Assembly (NCBI RefSeq): GCF_000220835.1
Contig: NZ_GL985606.1
Location: 1,871,861 to 1,935,860 of the forward strand
Reading direction: 5' to 3'
Origin: Actinomyces sp. oral taxon 448 str. F0400
GTDB lineage: Bacteria > Actinomycetota > Actinomycetes > Actinomycetales > Actinomycetaceae
DNA: 64,000 nucleotides
Each line of letters starts with the position of its first letter. Position 1 is the stretch's first letter. Both the position numbers and the translations under genes were made by a program. The notes below the pieces were generated by a model, which worked only from the letters and a program-made list of their open reading frames with translations, was not told the DNA's origin and did not search any database. Positions 43,830 through 53,157 of this stretch are shown in pieces.

Positions 43830-44885
43830 TCAGGAGAACAGAAGGCCGTCGTCGGGGACGGCCAGCCCCAAATGCTCGTAGGCGGCCTGCGTCGCCATGC
43901 GGCCCCGGGGCGTGCGCACGATCAGGCCCTCGCGGAAGAGATAGGGCTCGGCCACCGTCTCGATGGTCTCGGGCTCCTCCCCGACGCTGACCGCTAGGGT
44001 CGTCAGCCCCACCGGGCTGCCCGCGAAACGGGTGCACAGGACGTGCAGGACCGAGCGGTCGAGGCGGTCCAGCCCCAAGACGTCCACTTCGAAGATCGCC
44101 AGCGCGTCGCGGGTCGCCCTCAAATCCAACCGTCCCGGTGTGCCGTGCACTTGGGCCCAGTCCTGAACGCGCCGCAGCAGGCGGTTGGCGATGCGAGGGG
44201 TGCCGCGCGATCGGCGCGCCAGTTCGTCGGCCGCATCGGGCGCGATGACGACGCCGAGCAGATCGGCGGACCGGGCCACGATGCGGGCCAGATCCGCCGG
44301 CCCGTAGTACTCCAGGTGACCGGTGAAGCCGAAGCGGTCGCGCAACGGGGCAGGCAGCAGCCCAGCGCGAGTCGTCGCGCCGACCACCGTGAAGGGCGGC
44401 AGCGTCAACGGAATCGAGGTCGCACCGGGCCCCTTGCCCACGACGACATCGACCCGATAGTCCTCCATGGCCAGATAGAGCATCTCCTCGGCGGTGCGGG
44501 CCAGGCGGTGGATCTCATCGATGAACAGAACGTCGCTCCTCTCCAAAGAGGAGAGGATGGCCGCCAGGTCGCCGGCGTGCTGGATGGCCGGTCCGGAGGT
44601 CAGTCGCAGGGAGCCCTCGACCTCCGCGGCGATGATCATGGCCAGCGTCGTCTTCCCCAGTCCGGGCGGGCCCGACAGCAGGACGTGATCGGGCGTGGCA
44701 CCGCGGGCCAGGGCGGCGCGCAGCACGACCGACAGCTGACTGCGCACGACCTCCTGGCCGATGAAGTCTTCCAGGCGCCGGGGACGCAGGGCGGCCTCGG
44801 CGGCGCGCTCGGTATCATCTGCGCCGCCGGTGACGAGGCGACCGGCCGGGTCCGTCCCCGGCGCCGATGGAACGGCATCAGTCAC
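43830..44885 (-). CDS. ruvB: Holliday junction helicase RuvB
   Basis: 351 residues. Walker A is [15 protein letters not shown], Walker [12 protein letters not shown], with the sensor ([11 protein letters not shown]) and a C-terminal winged helix ([17 protein letters not shown]). It drives branch migration with RuvA. It overlaps ruvA by eight bases. Confidence 0.97.
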   Translation of the reverse strand: MTDAVPSAPGTDPAGRLVTGGADDTERAAEAALRPRRLEDFIGQEVVRSQLSVVLRAALARGATPDHVLLSGPPGLGKTTLAMIIAAEVEGSLRLTSGPAIQHAGDLAAILSSLERSDVLFIDEIHRLARTAEEMLYLAMEDYRVDVVVGKGPGATSIPLTLPPFTVVGATTRAGLLPAPLRDRFGFTGHLEYYGPADLARIVARSADLLGVVIAPDAADELARRSRGTPRIANRLLRRVQDWAQVHGTPGRLDLRATRDALAIFEVDVLGLDRLDRSVLHVLCTRFAGSPVGLTTLAVSVGEEPETIETVAEPYLFREGLIVRTPRGRMATQAAYEHLGLAVPDDGLLFS

Positions 44886-45507
44886 GGTGACCGCCTCCCA
44901 GCCAGCGCAGGGAAGCCCGCAGCAGCTCGGGAACGCTCAGCCCGGCTCCCCCCTCGCCACTCGACTCGACGGCGATCACCGCTCGTGTGGCCGTCGTCTC
45001 GTTCCAGCCGAGCTGAATCAGGGCGGCGACGACGTCCGGATTCGGCTCGCCCCCCTCCCCCTGCGTCCCGCCCCCGGCCTCGGCGACGGACTCGACGTCG
45101 GTGGCGGGCGCGCCCAGCCCGTCGCCAACGTCGATGATGACGCGCTGCGCCCCTTTGGGGCCCAGACCGGGCACGCGCGTCAGAGCGGCGACATCCCGGC
45201 TCGCGACCGCCCGGCGCAGGGCGTCAGGGGCGTGGACGGCGAGCACGGCCAGCGCCAGCTTGGCGCCGACGCCCTTGGCCGACAGCAGAACGCGAAAGCA
45301 GTGGCGCTCGTCGGCGTCGGCGAAACCGAATAGGGTCATGGAGTCCTCCCGGACGACGAGCTCGGTGAGCACGAAGCCCTCCTCGCCGGTGCGCAGCCCG
45401 GACAACGTGGCGGGCGTCGCCTGGAAGGCCATGCCGATGCCCCCCGTCTCAATGACCGCTCCGGTCAGGGAGACGTCGAGGACTCTTCCGCGCAGTGACG
45501 CGATCAT
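44878..45507 (-). CDS. ruvA: Holliday junction complex subunit RuvA
   Basis: 209 residues from the ATG at 45507. OB-fold N-terminus ([20 protein letters not shown]), the two helix-hairpin-helix motifs ([16 protein letters not shown] and [16 protein letters not shown]), and a C-terminal domain III after a Gly/Glu-rich linker. It forms the tetramer that holds the junction. Upstream of ruvB and downstream of ruvC, as is standard. Confidence 0.96.
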   Translation of the reverse strand: MIASLRGRVLDVSLTGAVIETGGIGMAFQATPATLSGLRTGEEGFVLTELVVREDSMTLFGFADADERHCFRVLLSAKGVGAKLALAVLAVHAPDALRRAVASRDVAALTRVPGLGPKGAQRVIIDVGDGLGAPATDVESVAEAGGGTQGEGGEPNPDVVAALIQLGWNETTATRAVIAVESSGEGGAGLSVPELLRASLRWLGGGHRD

Positions 45508-45598
45508 GGGGCAGGCTCCTTGGGTAGAAGGGGGTCGAACACCTGTCCACAGGCTAGCAGCCGGCGACCGGGGAGCCGTACGCGCACGGCGCGCGCCG

Positions 45599-46210
45599 TC
45601 ACCGCCGACGCCGGGGGTCGACGGCCCCGGTGCGTCTAACGGCAGCCTGCGCGGCCGCCCACTGCCGCTGTGCGGAGGTGCGCGCCGACACGCGCACCGA
45701 ACCGCCTGCGGAGACCATCTCAGCGGCCCCGTCCGCACCCGTCCCGCCGCCGCGCCATCCGTGGCAGATGGCCTGGGCGAGGGCATCGGCGGCATCCGAC
45801 GGCCGGGGCGGCTCGACCAGCCCCAGGATCCGTTGGACCATCACCTGCACCTGAGCCTTGCCCGCCGTGCCCGACCCGGTCACCGCCGCCTTAGCCTCAC
45901 TGGGGGTGTGCAAGGCGACCTCCAGGCCAGCCCGAGCGCCGACGACCATCGCCACACCCGTCACTTGAGCGACCCCGATGACCGAGCGCAGGTTGTCCTG
46001 GGCGAAGACGCGTTCGATCGACACGGCCGTGGGGGCAAGCCCGGCGATCCAGTCCTCGAAGGCCTCGGCGATGGTCAGCAGGCGCTGCTCGGGGGATTGG
46101 GACGGCGGGGTGCGCACGACACCCATCCGCACGAGGCGCGCCCGACGCCGGGGATCGATGTCGACGCAGCCCAGACCGCACCGCGTCAGACCCGGATCGA
46201 CCCCGAGCAC
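45599..46210 (-). CDS. ruvC: crossover junction endonuclease RuvC
   Basis: 203 residues from a GTG at 46210 with no better start upstream. The catalytic first Asp is in LGVDPGLTRCGLG, the second acidic residue in AVSIERVF, and the last pair in PSDAADALAQAICH. It resolves Holliday junctions. The C-terminal 45 residues are rich in Gly, Ala and Arg and go beyond the core. First gene of the ruv set, 64 bases after yebC. Confidence 0.95.
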   Translation of the reverse strand: MLGVDPGLTRCGLGCVDIDPRRRARLVRMGVVRTPPSQSPEQRLLTIAEAFEDWIAGLAPTAVSIERVFAQDNLRSVIGVAQVTGVAMVVGARAGLEVALHTPSEAKAAVTGSGTAGKAQVQVMVQRILGLVEPPRPSDAADALAQAICHGWRGGGTGADGAAEMVSAGGSVRVSARTSAQRQWAAAQAAVRRTGAVDPRRRR

Positions 46211-46274
46211 CCGCTGCTGGGCGACGACGGCGCTGGCGGAGGCGGGCCGGACGGCGAGGGGGACCAGGGTCGGC

Positions 46275-47033
46275 TCACTCGTCGTCGAGTCGGGCGGCGA
46301 CCTCGGGCGAGATATCCGCCGAGGTGAAGACGTTCTGAACGTCGTCGAGGTCCTCCAGGGCGTCGATGAGGCGCAGAACCTTGCGGGCGTCCTCCGGACC
46401 GACCTCGATCTTGGTGCCCGCCACGAAGTGGGACTCGGCGGAGTCGTAGTCCATGCCCGCCTCCGTCACGGCGCTGCGCACCGCGATGAGATCGTTGGGC
46501 TCGCTGATGACCTCGAAGGAGTCCCGCCCCTCGACGACTTCTTCGGCTCCCGCGTCCAGCACCGCCATGAGGATCGCGTCCTCGTCGATGCCATCGGTCT
46601 TGGCGATCTCGACCACGCCCTTGCGGGTGAAGTTGTAAGCCACGCTTCCCGGATCGGCGAGGCTCCCACCGGTTCGGGTGAAGGCGACCCGTACGTCGGA
46701 AGCAGCTCGGTTGCGATTGTCGGTCAAGCATTCGACGAGAAAGGCGACACCGGCGGGACCGTAGCCCTCGTACATGATGGTCTGCCAGTCGGCGCCGCCG
46801 GCCTCCTCACCGGACCCGCGCTTGACGGCTCGAGTGATGTTATCGGCTGGCACGGAGTTCTTTCTGGCCTTCTGGATGGCGTCGAAGAGGGTGGGGTTGC
46901 CGGCAGGGTCGCCTCCCCCGGTGCGCGCCGCCACCTCGACATTCTTGATGAGGCGGGCGAAGAGCTTGCCGCGCTTGGCGTCGATCGCGGCCTTCTTGTG
47001 CTTGGTTGTGGCCCACTTGGAGTGACCCGACAT
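46275..47033 (-). CDS. yebC: YebC/PmpR-family protein
   Basis: 252 residues from the ATG at 47033 with AGGAG upstream; the N-terminus [20 protein letters not shown] is diagnostic. The family was named as transcriptional regulators, and more recent work ties members to translation of proline-rich stretches. Its place upstream of ruvCAB is conserved in many bacteria. Confidence 0.95.
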   Translation of the reverse strand: MSGHSKWATTKHKKAAIDAKRGKLFARLIKNVEVAARTGGGDPAGNPTLFDAIQKARKNSVPADNITRAVKRGSGEEAGGADWQTIMYEGYGPAGVAFLVECLTDNRNRAASDVRVAFTRTGGSLADPGSVAYNFTRKGVVEIAKTDGIDEDAILMAVLDAGAEEVVEGRDSFEVISEPNDLIAVRSAVTEAGMDYDSAESHFVAGTKIEVGPEDARKVLRLIDALEDLDDVQNVFTSADISPEVAARLDDE

Positions 47034-47148
47034 GTGTTCTCCTGGGTATCGATCCGGATGCGCGTCCCGTGCGGGAGCGCCATGTTTACGACCACGGGCC
47101 GCCTCGCGGCTCATGGAAAACCTCGGCCATACTAACGCTGGGCGGCGG

Positions 47149-47799
47149 TCAGTCCTCCTCGCGGATCACGCGTAGCCTCCCGTCCCAGCCGGCCAGGAGG
47201 CTGCGGGCGAGCGCCGGCAGCACAGCGGGGTAGACGGTCATCCCGGCGCCCGCGGCGGCGTCGAGCTCGTCCAGGGGCCACCACCGCAGCGAATCGAGCA
47301 CCTCGTGCTCCGCAGCGGTCCAGCCGCTGCGGTCCATCTGCCCATCCTCCCCGCGGGCCGCGTCGGCACGTCCGACGCCCCGGGCGTCGAGCCGGGCCAG
47401 GTAGAACAGCTCCTCCTGCCTGCAGGTGATGCGGTCGAAATCCAAACGGGCGGAGCGATCAACAACCGGCCCGACCAGATCGCGCGCCGTCAAGTGCACG
47501 CCCGTCTCCTCGGCCAGTTCACGCAGCGCCCCCTGCTTCGGGCCCTCCCGGGGCAGGATGCCTCCCCCCGGAGTGAACGCCCACAAGCGCCCCGCGTCGG
47601 CAGCGTCGTGCCCGACGGCGAGCAGGATCGCCGGTCGCGGAGTCCGACGCAGCACGATGACACGCGCCGCCCGCCGCGCCGGCAGCCCCTCGCGATTGAG
47701 GACCCACTCGTCGGGGTCGACGAACTCGCGCCAGTTCTCGGGCACGCGCCGAGGATCCCGGCCGTCGTCAGCCAGGCCGACCGCGTCGCATCCGGTCAT
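47149..47799 (-). CDS. NUDIX hydrolase
   Basis: 216 residues from an ATG at 47799 that overlaps the stop of the PrsW-type gene (ATGA). The Nudix box is at [20 protein letters not shown] and ETGV. The N-terminal [19 protein letters not shown] precedes the fold. Substrate unknown; the family cleaves nucleoside diphosphate derivatives. Last gene of the thrS-to-NUDIX operon. Confidence 0.9.
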   Translation of the reverse strand: MTGCDAVGLADDGRDPRRVPENWREFVDPDEWVLNREGLPARRAARVIVLRRTPRPAILLAVGHDAADAGRLWAFTPGGGILPREGPKQGALRELAEETGVHLTARDLVGPVVDRSARLDFDRITCRQEELFYLARLDARGVGRADAARGEDGQMDRSGWTAAEHEVLDSLRWWPLDELDAAAGAGMTVYPAVLPALARSLLAGWDGRLRVIREED

Positions 47800-48995
47800 A
47801 CCGGACCCACACCGGTGAATACGCGACGGGTGGAGGACACCGTGCGCAGCAGAGCCGCCTCCCGTGTCGCGAAGTCGGCCTCGGCATGGCCGTCGAGCGC
47901 CTGCTGGCGCAGCTGGGCAAGCGCCGCCGACGTCGTCAAGAACGTCTTCATGGCGCTCAAAGCCTGCGGCCCCCGGCTCCTGGCCCACCGAACGGCCGCC
48001 GAACGGCCCGAGCTGGTGGTGAGCATCATGATCTCGGCTGAGCCGTACCAACCAGCGCGCTGGTAATCGGACAGCCGTGCACGTATGTTCATGCGCTCAC
48101 TCCACCGCAGCCAGACGACCAGGCCGACCCAGCCGATGAAGAAGGGCACCTCGATGAGGAAGTAGAGCACCTGGGCCTGGCCGATGACGCCGTTCCAGAA
48201 GGCGTGGAGGACGATCGCGCACACCAGACCCAGCGGCGTCGTCCAAATCCAGGCCAGGGAGGAGCGCATGCGCGAACTCGCGCCGATCGCCAACCCGGTG
48301 CAGGCGGTGAAGGTCACATGCGCGAAGGGCGAGAGGATGCCGCGCATGATGAAGATGGAGACGATCTGGTCGGAGTAAGTGGCGAAGTACAGGACGTTCT
48401 CAGCGAAGGCGAAACCCGCCGCAACGACGCAAGCGTAGACGATCCCATCCACAGGGCCGCTGAAGGAGCGCCGCCACACCAGGAAGATGAGGAGCACGCC
48501 CAGACCTTTGGTCGACTCCTCGACCAAGGGCGCCGAGACGACCGACGAGAAGAACTCGGCCCCGGAGCTGGACCCGGTGGAGGAGACCACGAGGGAGGAG
48601 GTTGAGGTGTTGACCACCAACGAGACCACCGTGGCCACGCCCGCGCCCCACAGGAAGGCGGCGGCCAGGATGCCCACGGGCTCGGGCTCCCACCGATCGA
48701 TCCAGCGCACGGTGCCCAGGACGATGGTGAGAGGGACGGCCGCCAGCAGCACCGGAGTCAGCAGTCGAGAGGCCTCTCCCGTCGAGAGGTAGACGACGAC
48801 CAGCATGATGAGCAGCCCCAGTCCCCCCAGTACGCCGAGCACGGCGGTCGCGATGAGGCTGTGACGACGTGCGGAGGCGACCTGTGGTGTCCACTCGGTC
48901 AGTGACGACGGGCCCGCGGCCGCTGCGGGGTAGGCCGTGCGCCGGTAGCCGGCGCGCGGAGACCAGCCGTTGGCGGGAGGGGTGTGCATGCTCAT
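47796..48995 (-). CDS. PrsW-family intramembrane metalloprotease-like protein
   Basis: 399 residues with about eight helices. The PrsW motifs are visible: SAPLVEESTKGLGVLLI with the EE pair, FAFAENVLYF with a Glu, SPFAHVTFTACTGLAIG and VLHAFWNGVIG with the metal-ligand His. PrsW cleaves anti-sigma factors in Bacillus; the target here is unknown. A 70-residue C-terminal extension lies in the cytoplasm. The start is the ATG at 48995 within the stop of the LemA-like gene; an ATG two codons later is possible. Confidence 0.88.
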   Translation of the reverse strand: MSMHTPPANGWSPRAGYRRTAYPAAAAGPSSLTEWTPQVASARRHSLIATAVLGVLGGLGLLIMLVVVYLSTGEASRLLTPVLLAAVPLTIVLGTVRWIDRWEPEPVGILAAAFLWGAGVATVVSLVVNTSTSSLVVSSTGSSSGAEFFSSVVSAPLVEESTKGLGVLLIFLVWRRSFSGPVDGIVYACVVAAGFAFAENVLYFATYSDQIVSIFIMRGILSPFAHVTFTACTGLAIGASSRMRSSLAWIWTTPLGLVCAIVLHAFWNGVIGQAQVLYFLIEVPFFIGWVGLVVWLRWSERMNIRARLSDYQRAGWYGSAEIMMLTTSSGRSAAVRWARSRGPQALSAMKTFLTTSAALAQLRQQALDGHAEADFATREAALLRTVSSTRRVFTGVGPV

Positions 48996-49633
48996 ACCGT
49001 CCCCCCGTCCACAGGGATGCCGTCCGGTCTGGTGACCGGCCCGGACGGAGCCGCGTCGTCGTCGATGTCGAAGGTCCGGGGCATTGGCGCGCGACCGGCC
49101 AGATGCAGAAGCCTGACGAGGACGCCAGAACGCAGGTGCCGCGCCTCGGCCACGTGGGTGTTGTGGAACCGCCGGGCCAGGACAAGCCGGTAGCAGGCCT
49201 TGTCCAGGCGCGCGAGCGCGTCGTCGGCCAGCGGCTGGTCGGCCAGGGCCGCGCGCGCGCGTGCGTGCAGCACTGCCCGGATGACCCGTGACAGGTCGGA
49301 CTCGATCAGAGACCGGCTGCGCCCTGCGACGACGCTGCCGCCGGCCTCGGGGTCCAGCCCATCCTCGACCAGCGGACCCTCGCAGTCGAGGACGTCGTGG
49401 GCTGCGCGGGACAGCAGAAGGGCCGATGCCGGGTCGAGCGCCCCGGTGGCCGCGAGATCGAGGGCCGCTTGAGCGCGGTGGATCGATTGCGCCTCCAGTG
49501 TGGCCCGTGAGCCCAGAACCTGCCGATGGAGCCGATCCACGCGCAGCGCCACGGCATACAGGGTCCACCCCAGGGCCAGCAGGACGAGAGCCGCTGCGAG
49601 CACGGCGGCCAGAACGGTCAGCGGGGCATCCAC
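48992..49633 (-). CDS. LemA-like single-pass membrane protein
   Basis: 213 residues. One N-terminal helix (VLAAVLAAALVLLALGWTLY) leads to an alpha-helical domain with RVDRLHRQVLGSRATLEAQ and LARRFHNTHVAEARHLR, then a short acidic end (RTFDIDDD). The pattern resembles actinobacterial LemA-like proteins, which is a weaker assignment than for its neighbours. It is three bases after pimA and overlaps the PrsW-type gene by four bases, so the three are coupled. Confidence 0.6.
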   Translation of the reverse strand: MDAPLTVLAAVLAAALVLLALGWTLYAVALRVDRLHRQVLGSRATLEAQSIHRAQAALDLAATGALDPASALLLSRAAHDVLDCEGPLVEDGLDPEAGGSVVAGRSRSLIESDLSRVIRAVLHARARAALADQPLADDALARLDKACYRLVLARRFHNTHVAEARHLRSGVLVRLLHLAGRAPMPRTFDIDDDAAPSGPVTRPDGIPVDGGTV

Positions 49634-49636
49634 GGG

Positions 49637-50818
49637 TCAGTCCTCCAGGACATCGCGCAGGCGGCCCACGATGGTGCGCGAGCCCGGTGCGATGGTCACT
49701 CGGGTATGGGCGGTGGACAGGGCCATGTCGTAGACGTCGAGCACCGCATCCGTCACCGTGGACCAGTCGTAGCGGCCCACCACGGCGGCGGCTGCAACGC
49801 GACGGGCGTCGGAGGCGCGCGTGTCGGTCAGGGTCTCCACGATGGCACGCGCCAAGTCCTGACCGTCCTCGTTGCGGAACAGCGCGCCGTAGGCCCCTTC
49901 TCCCAGGACGTCGGAGAAGGCCGTGATGTCCGAGGCGACCACTCGGGTGCCCGCGGCCATGGCCTCCACCAGCACGATTCCGAAGGATTCGCCGCCGGTC
50001 TGAGGCGCCACATAGCACGAGGTCGAGGCGAGCATGGCCGCTTTGTCCGCGTCCGAGACCCCGCCCAGGAAGACCACCGCGTCGCCATGGCGGGCCAGGG
50101 CGCTGCGCTGCTCCTCGGCCTCACCGCGACCGGCGATCAGGAAGCGGGCTCCGGGAACGCGCTCCAGGACGGCGGGGATGGCCGCCGCCAGCACCTGCAG
50201 TCCCTTTCGAGGCTCATCCAGGCGTCCCAGGAACGAAATCGTGGGTGCCTCGGGCGTGCCGGCGAAACGCGGATCGTCCTTAGCGGCCGCCGCGAAGGGG
50301 GCGACGTAGACCCCGTTGGGGATGACAACGGCGTCGCCGCCGTGGTACTGGATGAGAGTGCGGCGCGCCTCCTCGGACACAGCGATGCGCGCGCCGATCC
50401 GCTCCATGAGCGGTACCGCGGCGGGCGAGAGCAGCTCGCGGGCCAGAGAGCGGTCCATGGCGGCGTGGAAGGTGCCCACCACAGGACAGGCAGCCGCTTG
50501 GAGGGCGAGCATGCCGACGCTGGGCGTGATCGGTTCGTGAACGTGAAGCAGGTCGAAGTCGTAGGTCTCCAGCCAACGACGGGCCCGACGCGCCACCGCG
50601 GTGCCGAAGTTGAGGCGGGCAATCGAGCCGTTGTAGGGGATGGCGATCGAATCGCCGGCGCTGGTGACCCACTCGGGCAGCTCGACATCGGCCGACGCCG
50701 GCGCCAGCACCCGCACGTCATGACCGCGCCCGCGCAACTCCGCGGCCAGGTCCATGACATGGACCTGCACTCCTCCATGCGCATCCAGCGAGTACGGGCA
50801 GACGAGGCCGATCCTCAT
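49637..50818 (-). CDS. pimA: phosphatidylinositol alpha-mannosyltransferase
   Basis: 393 residues of GT4 type, beginning MRIGLVCPYSLDAHGGVQVH. The donor-binding region has SFLGRLDEPRKGLQVL and the EX7E-like GESFGIVLVEAMAAGTRVVASD. It transfers the first mannose from GDP-Man to phosphatidylinositol on the inner membrane face. Position between patA and pgsA genes is diagnostic. Overlaps patA by four bases. Confidence 0.93.
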   Translation of the reverse strand: MRIGLVCPYSLDAHGGVQVHVMDLAAELRGRGHDVRVLAPASADVELPEWVTSAGDSIAIPYNGSIARLNFGTAVARRARRWLETYDFDLLHVHEPITPSVGMLALQAAACPVVGTFHAAMDRSLARELLSPAAVPLMERIGARIAVSEEARRTLIQYHGGDAVVIPNGVYVAPFAAAAKDDPRFAGTPEAPTISFLGRLDEPRKGLQVLAAAIPAVLERVPGARFLIAGRGEAEEQRSALARHGDAVVFLGGVSDADKAAMLASTSCYVAPQTGGESFGIVLVEAMAAGTRVVASDITAFSDVLGEGAYGALFRNEDGQDLARAIVETLTDTRASDARRVAAAAVVGRYDWSTVTDAVLDVYDMALSTAHTRVTIAPGSRTIVGRLRDVLED

Positions 50819-51792
50819 GCGCGCTCCTCCTGCGCCGCGTGGCTACGCGCCAGACGTCTCTGGTCGAGATCGGCGTCGAAGACTGCTTGGAGCATGTGCC
50901 AGTCGACGGCGTGCTCGGCGAGCAGCGACCCCATGACGGCGGCCCAGGCACGGGTGTGGGCCACGACGAGGTCGCGCCCGCTCAGTCCCCGGGGTCGGGG
51001 CACCTCGCGCAGCGTCAGCACCTGGCCCCACCGCGATCCCGCCGCCCGCCGACGCCCACCCGTCAGGCGCTCGTAGTGCATGGCGCCAACGTACAGGGGC
51101 AGATCCAGACGCGCGGCGAGAGCAGCGGGGCCCGCCGCGAACCGCGCCGTGCACCCGCACAGGTCCACCTTCACGCCGGCGGCAGACAGGTCGCGGTCGG
51201 CCAGGAGGGGAATGACGTAGGGGCCGCCGTGCCGAGCGGCGACGACGAGTCGGTCGAAGACTTTCTCGCCGCGTCCCTGGCCGATGATCTTCATGCCCAG
51301 GCCCTCGCGGAAGGCGACGAACTGGTCGAACAGGTCGGCCGGCTCCAGGCGTTCGGCCACGGTCAGCACGGTGGCCAGCCGGCGGCACGCCCAGGCGCCC
51401 ACGAGATCCCAGTTGCCCATGTGGCTCATGGCCAGCACGATCGAGCCCTGCTTCAAGTCGGTGTGCACCTGCGGAGGCAGCTCGGGGCGCACTCGTGCGA
51501 GGATCTGCTCCTCTCTTACGCCGGGCAGGGCGAAAGCCTCGTAGAAGTAGCGCATATAGGAGCGCATGCCCGCCCGGGAGGTCCGGCGCACCTGCGCGGC
51601 AGTCGCACTGGCCGGCAGGAGGCGCGCCAGGTTCTTCTCGAGCTGATCGACCCCGGTCCGTCCCCTGCGCAGCCGCTGCACGGTCCACACGGCGTCGGCT
51701 CCCGCGCGGGAAAGGCCGTAACCCAGTGGCGTTGGCAGCGCGTGCGCATGCCGCCAGGCGATGCGGTACAGGGCGTCGGCACGCGTTCTCAT
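50815..51792 (-). CDS. patA: phosphatidylinositol mannoside acyltransferase (lauroyl acyltransferase family)
   Basis: 325 residues from the ATG at 51792. The HX4D-type site is in MSHMGNWDLVG, followed by GQGRGEKVFDRL and LLADRDLSAAGV, as in LpxL/PatA proteins. It acylates mannosylated phosphatidylinositol. The symbol rests on the flanking pimA and pgsA genes. Overlaps both by four bases. Confidence 0.88.
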   Translation of the reverse strand: MRTRADALYRIAWRHAHALPTPLGYGLSRAGADAVWTVQRLRRGRTGVDQLEKNLARLLPASATAAQVRRTSRAGMRSYMRYFYEAFALPGVREEQILARVRPELPPQVHTDLKQGSIVLAMSHMGNWDLVGAWACRRLATVLTVAERLEPADLFDQFVAFREGLGMKIIGQGRGEKVFDRLVVAARHGGPYVIPLLADRDLSAAGVKVDLCGCTARFAAGPAALAARLDLPLYVGAMHYERLTGGRRRAAGSRWGQVLTLREVPRPRGLSGRDLVVAHTRAWAAVMGSLLAEHAVDWHMLQAVFDADLDQRRLARSHAAQEERA

Positions 51793-52457
51793 GCGGTCGT
51801 CCCCGATGCGGTCCCGCTCGCCCGGCTGGTTTGCCGGTCCACCGTTTGGCGGCGAACGGCGGCGATGCGCTGGACGACGGTGATCGCGGAGGCCAGCGCC
51901 ACGTAGCCGAGGGCGACGGACAGCACCCACTGGGGGGCCCCGAGCCCGACGGCGAAGGTCGCCACAAGGGCGATCACAAGACGGTCGGTGCGCTCGGCGA
52001 TCCCGACCGAGGCGGTGGCCCCGATGGATTCGGCGCGGGCGCGGGCATAGGGCACGGTTGCGGCGAGCACGACGCAGCCTAGGGCGAGGACGACCGTGGC
52101 AGTGCGCAGCCGGATGTCGTCGGCATCCATCGTCAGGGCCGCCCAGGCGGCCAGAGATCCGAAGACGGCGCCGTCGGCGAGCCGGTCCAATGTGGAGTCG
52201 AGGAAGGCGCCGAAGACGGAACCGCTCCCCGTAGCTCGGGCGAGGATGCCGTCGAAGGAGTCCCCGATCAGGACGAGCGCGAGCAGGAGTGGACCGACGA
52301 CGAAGCGGCCCTGCGGGAGAGTCGCCACGGCCACGCCCGCCGAGGCCACGGCGCCGGTCACGGTGAGCATATTGGGAGTGATCCCGACCCGGGCCATGGC
52401 GAGCGCGGGACGGGTGAGAAGTGCCTTGGTCAGGCCTCGGCCGTACTGTCCGAGCAT
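51789..52457 (-). CDS. pgsA: phosphatidylinositol phosphate synthase
   Basis: 222 residues, six helices. The CDP-alcohol phosphotransferase motif is complete: Asp66, Asp69, Gly70, Ala73, Arg74, Gly83, Asp87, Asp91. In actinobacteria the enzyme beside patA and pimA makes phosphatidylinositol phosphate from CDP-diacylglycerol and inositol phosphate, although the name pgsA was first used for glycerophosphate. Start at the ATG at 52457. Confidence 0.92.
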   Translation of the reverse strand: MLGQYGRGLTKALLTRPALAMARVGITPNMLTVTGAVASAGVAVATLPQGRFVVGPLLLALVLIGDSFDGILARATGSGSVFGAFLDSTLDRLADGAVFGSLAAWAALTMDADDIRLRTATVVLALGCVVLAATVPYARARAESIGATASVGIAERTDRLVIALVATFAVGLGAPQWVLSVALGYVALASAITVVQRIAAVRRQTVDRQTSRASGTASGTTA

Positions 52458-52464
52458 AGGGTCC

Positions 52465-53157
52465 TCACAGGGTCGTGGGAGCGGTGTCCCAGGCGGCCGC
52501 GAGCTGGTCGCGCTGAATGCCCAGGAGTTGAGGGACGGGCTTGGTCTTGCCGATGATCGGCATGAAGTTGGCATCGCCGGTCCATCGCGGGACGATGTGC
52601 TGGTGGAGGTGAGCGGCGATGCCGGCGCCGGCGACTTCGCCCTGGTTCATGCCCAGATTGAAGCCGTGGGGATGGGATACGACGCGGACGACCTCCATAG
52701 CGCGAGCGGTCAGCCGGCCGATTTCGACGCGCTCGGCGTCAGTGGCCTCGGTCCAGTCCGAGATATGGCGGTAGGGGCATACGAGAAGATGACCCGTGTT
52801 GTACGGGTAGAGGTTCATGAGCACGTAGACGGCCTCACCGCGGTGGACGATCAGCGCCTGCTGGTCGGAGCGCCCGGGGGCGGAGCAGAAGGGGCACTGC
52901 TCGCGTGAGGAGTCCTTCGGCTTGTCCTGGCCGCCGATGTAGACCATCCGATGCGGTGTCCACAAGCGTCCGAAGGGGTCGGGGGCATCAGCGTGCTGGA
53001 AGGACGTCTCAATGCGAACGCCATCGACGACGACGCCCTCCACATGCGCCAGGTCCGTCCGGGAATCCGCGCACGCGTCCGGCTCGACGGCCGCATCCGT
53101 GTCCTCGCCCCCGGCTCCGGAGACGAGGACGCCGTCGGACTCGGGGATCTCAGTCAC
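52465..53157 (-). CDS. HIT-family protein
   Basis: 230 residues from a GTG at 53157 that lies inside the end of thrS (8-base overlap). The histidine triad HLHQHIV is at residues 183-189. The zinc-type pair CPFC (88-91) is in the first half, and [16 protein letters not shown] matches the family. HIT proteins hydrolyse nucleotide conjugates; the thrS-linked actinobacterial form resembles AP4A phosphorylase. The first 50 residues are acidic and low in complexity. Confidence 0.92.
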   Translation of the reverse strand: MTEIPESDGVLVSGAGGEDTDAAVEPDACADSRTDLAHVEGVVVDGVRIETSFQHADAPDPFGRLWTPHRMVYIGGQDKPKDSSREQCPFCSAPGRSDQQALIVHRGEAVYVLMNLYPYNTGHLLVCPYRHISDWTEATDAERVEIGRLTARAMEVVRVVSHPHGFNLGMNQGEVAGAGIAAHLHQHIVPRWTGDANFMPIIGKTKPVPQLLGIQRDQLAAAWDTAPTTL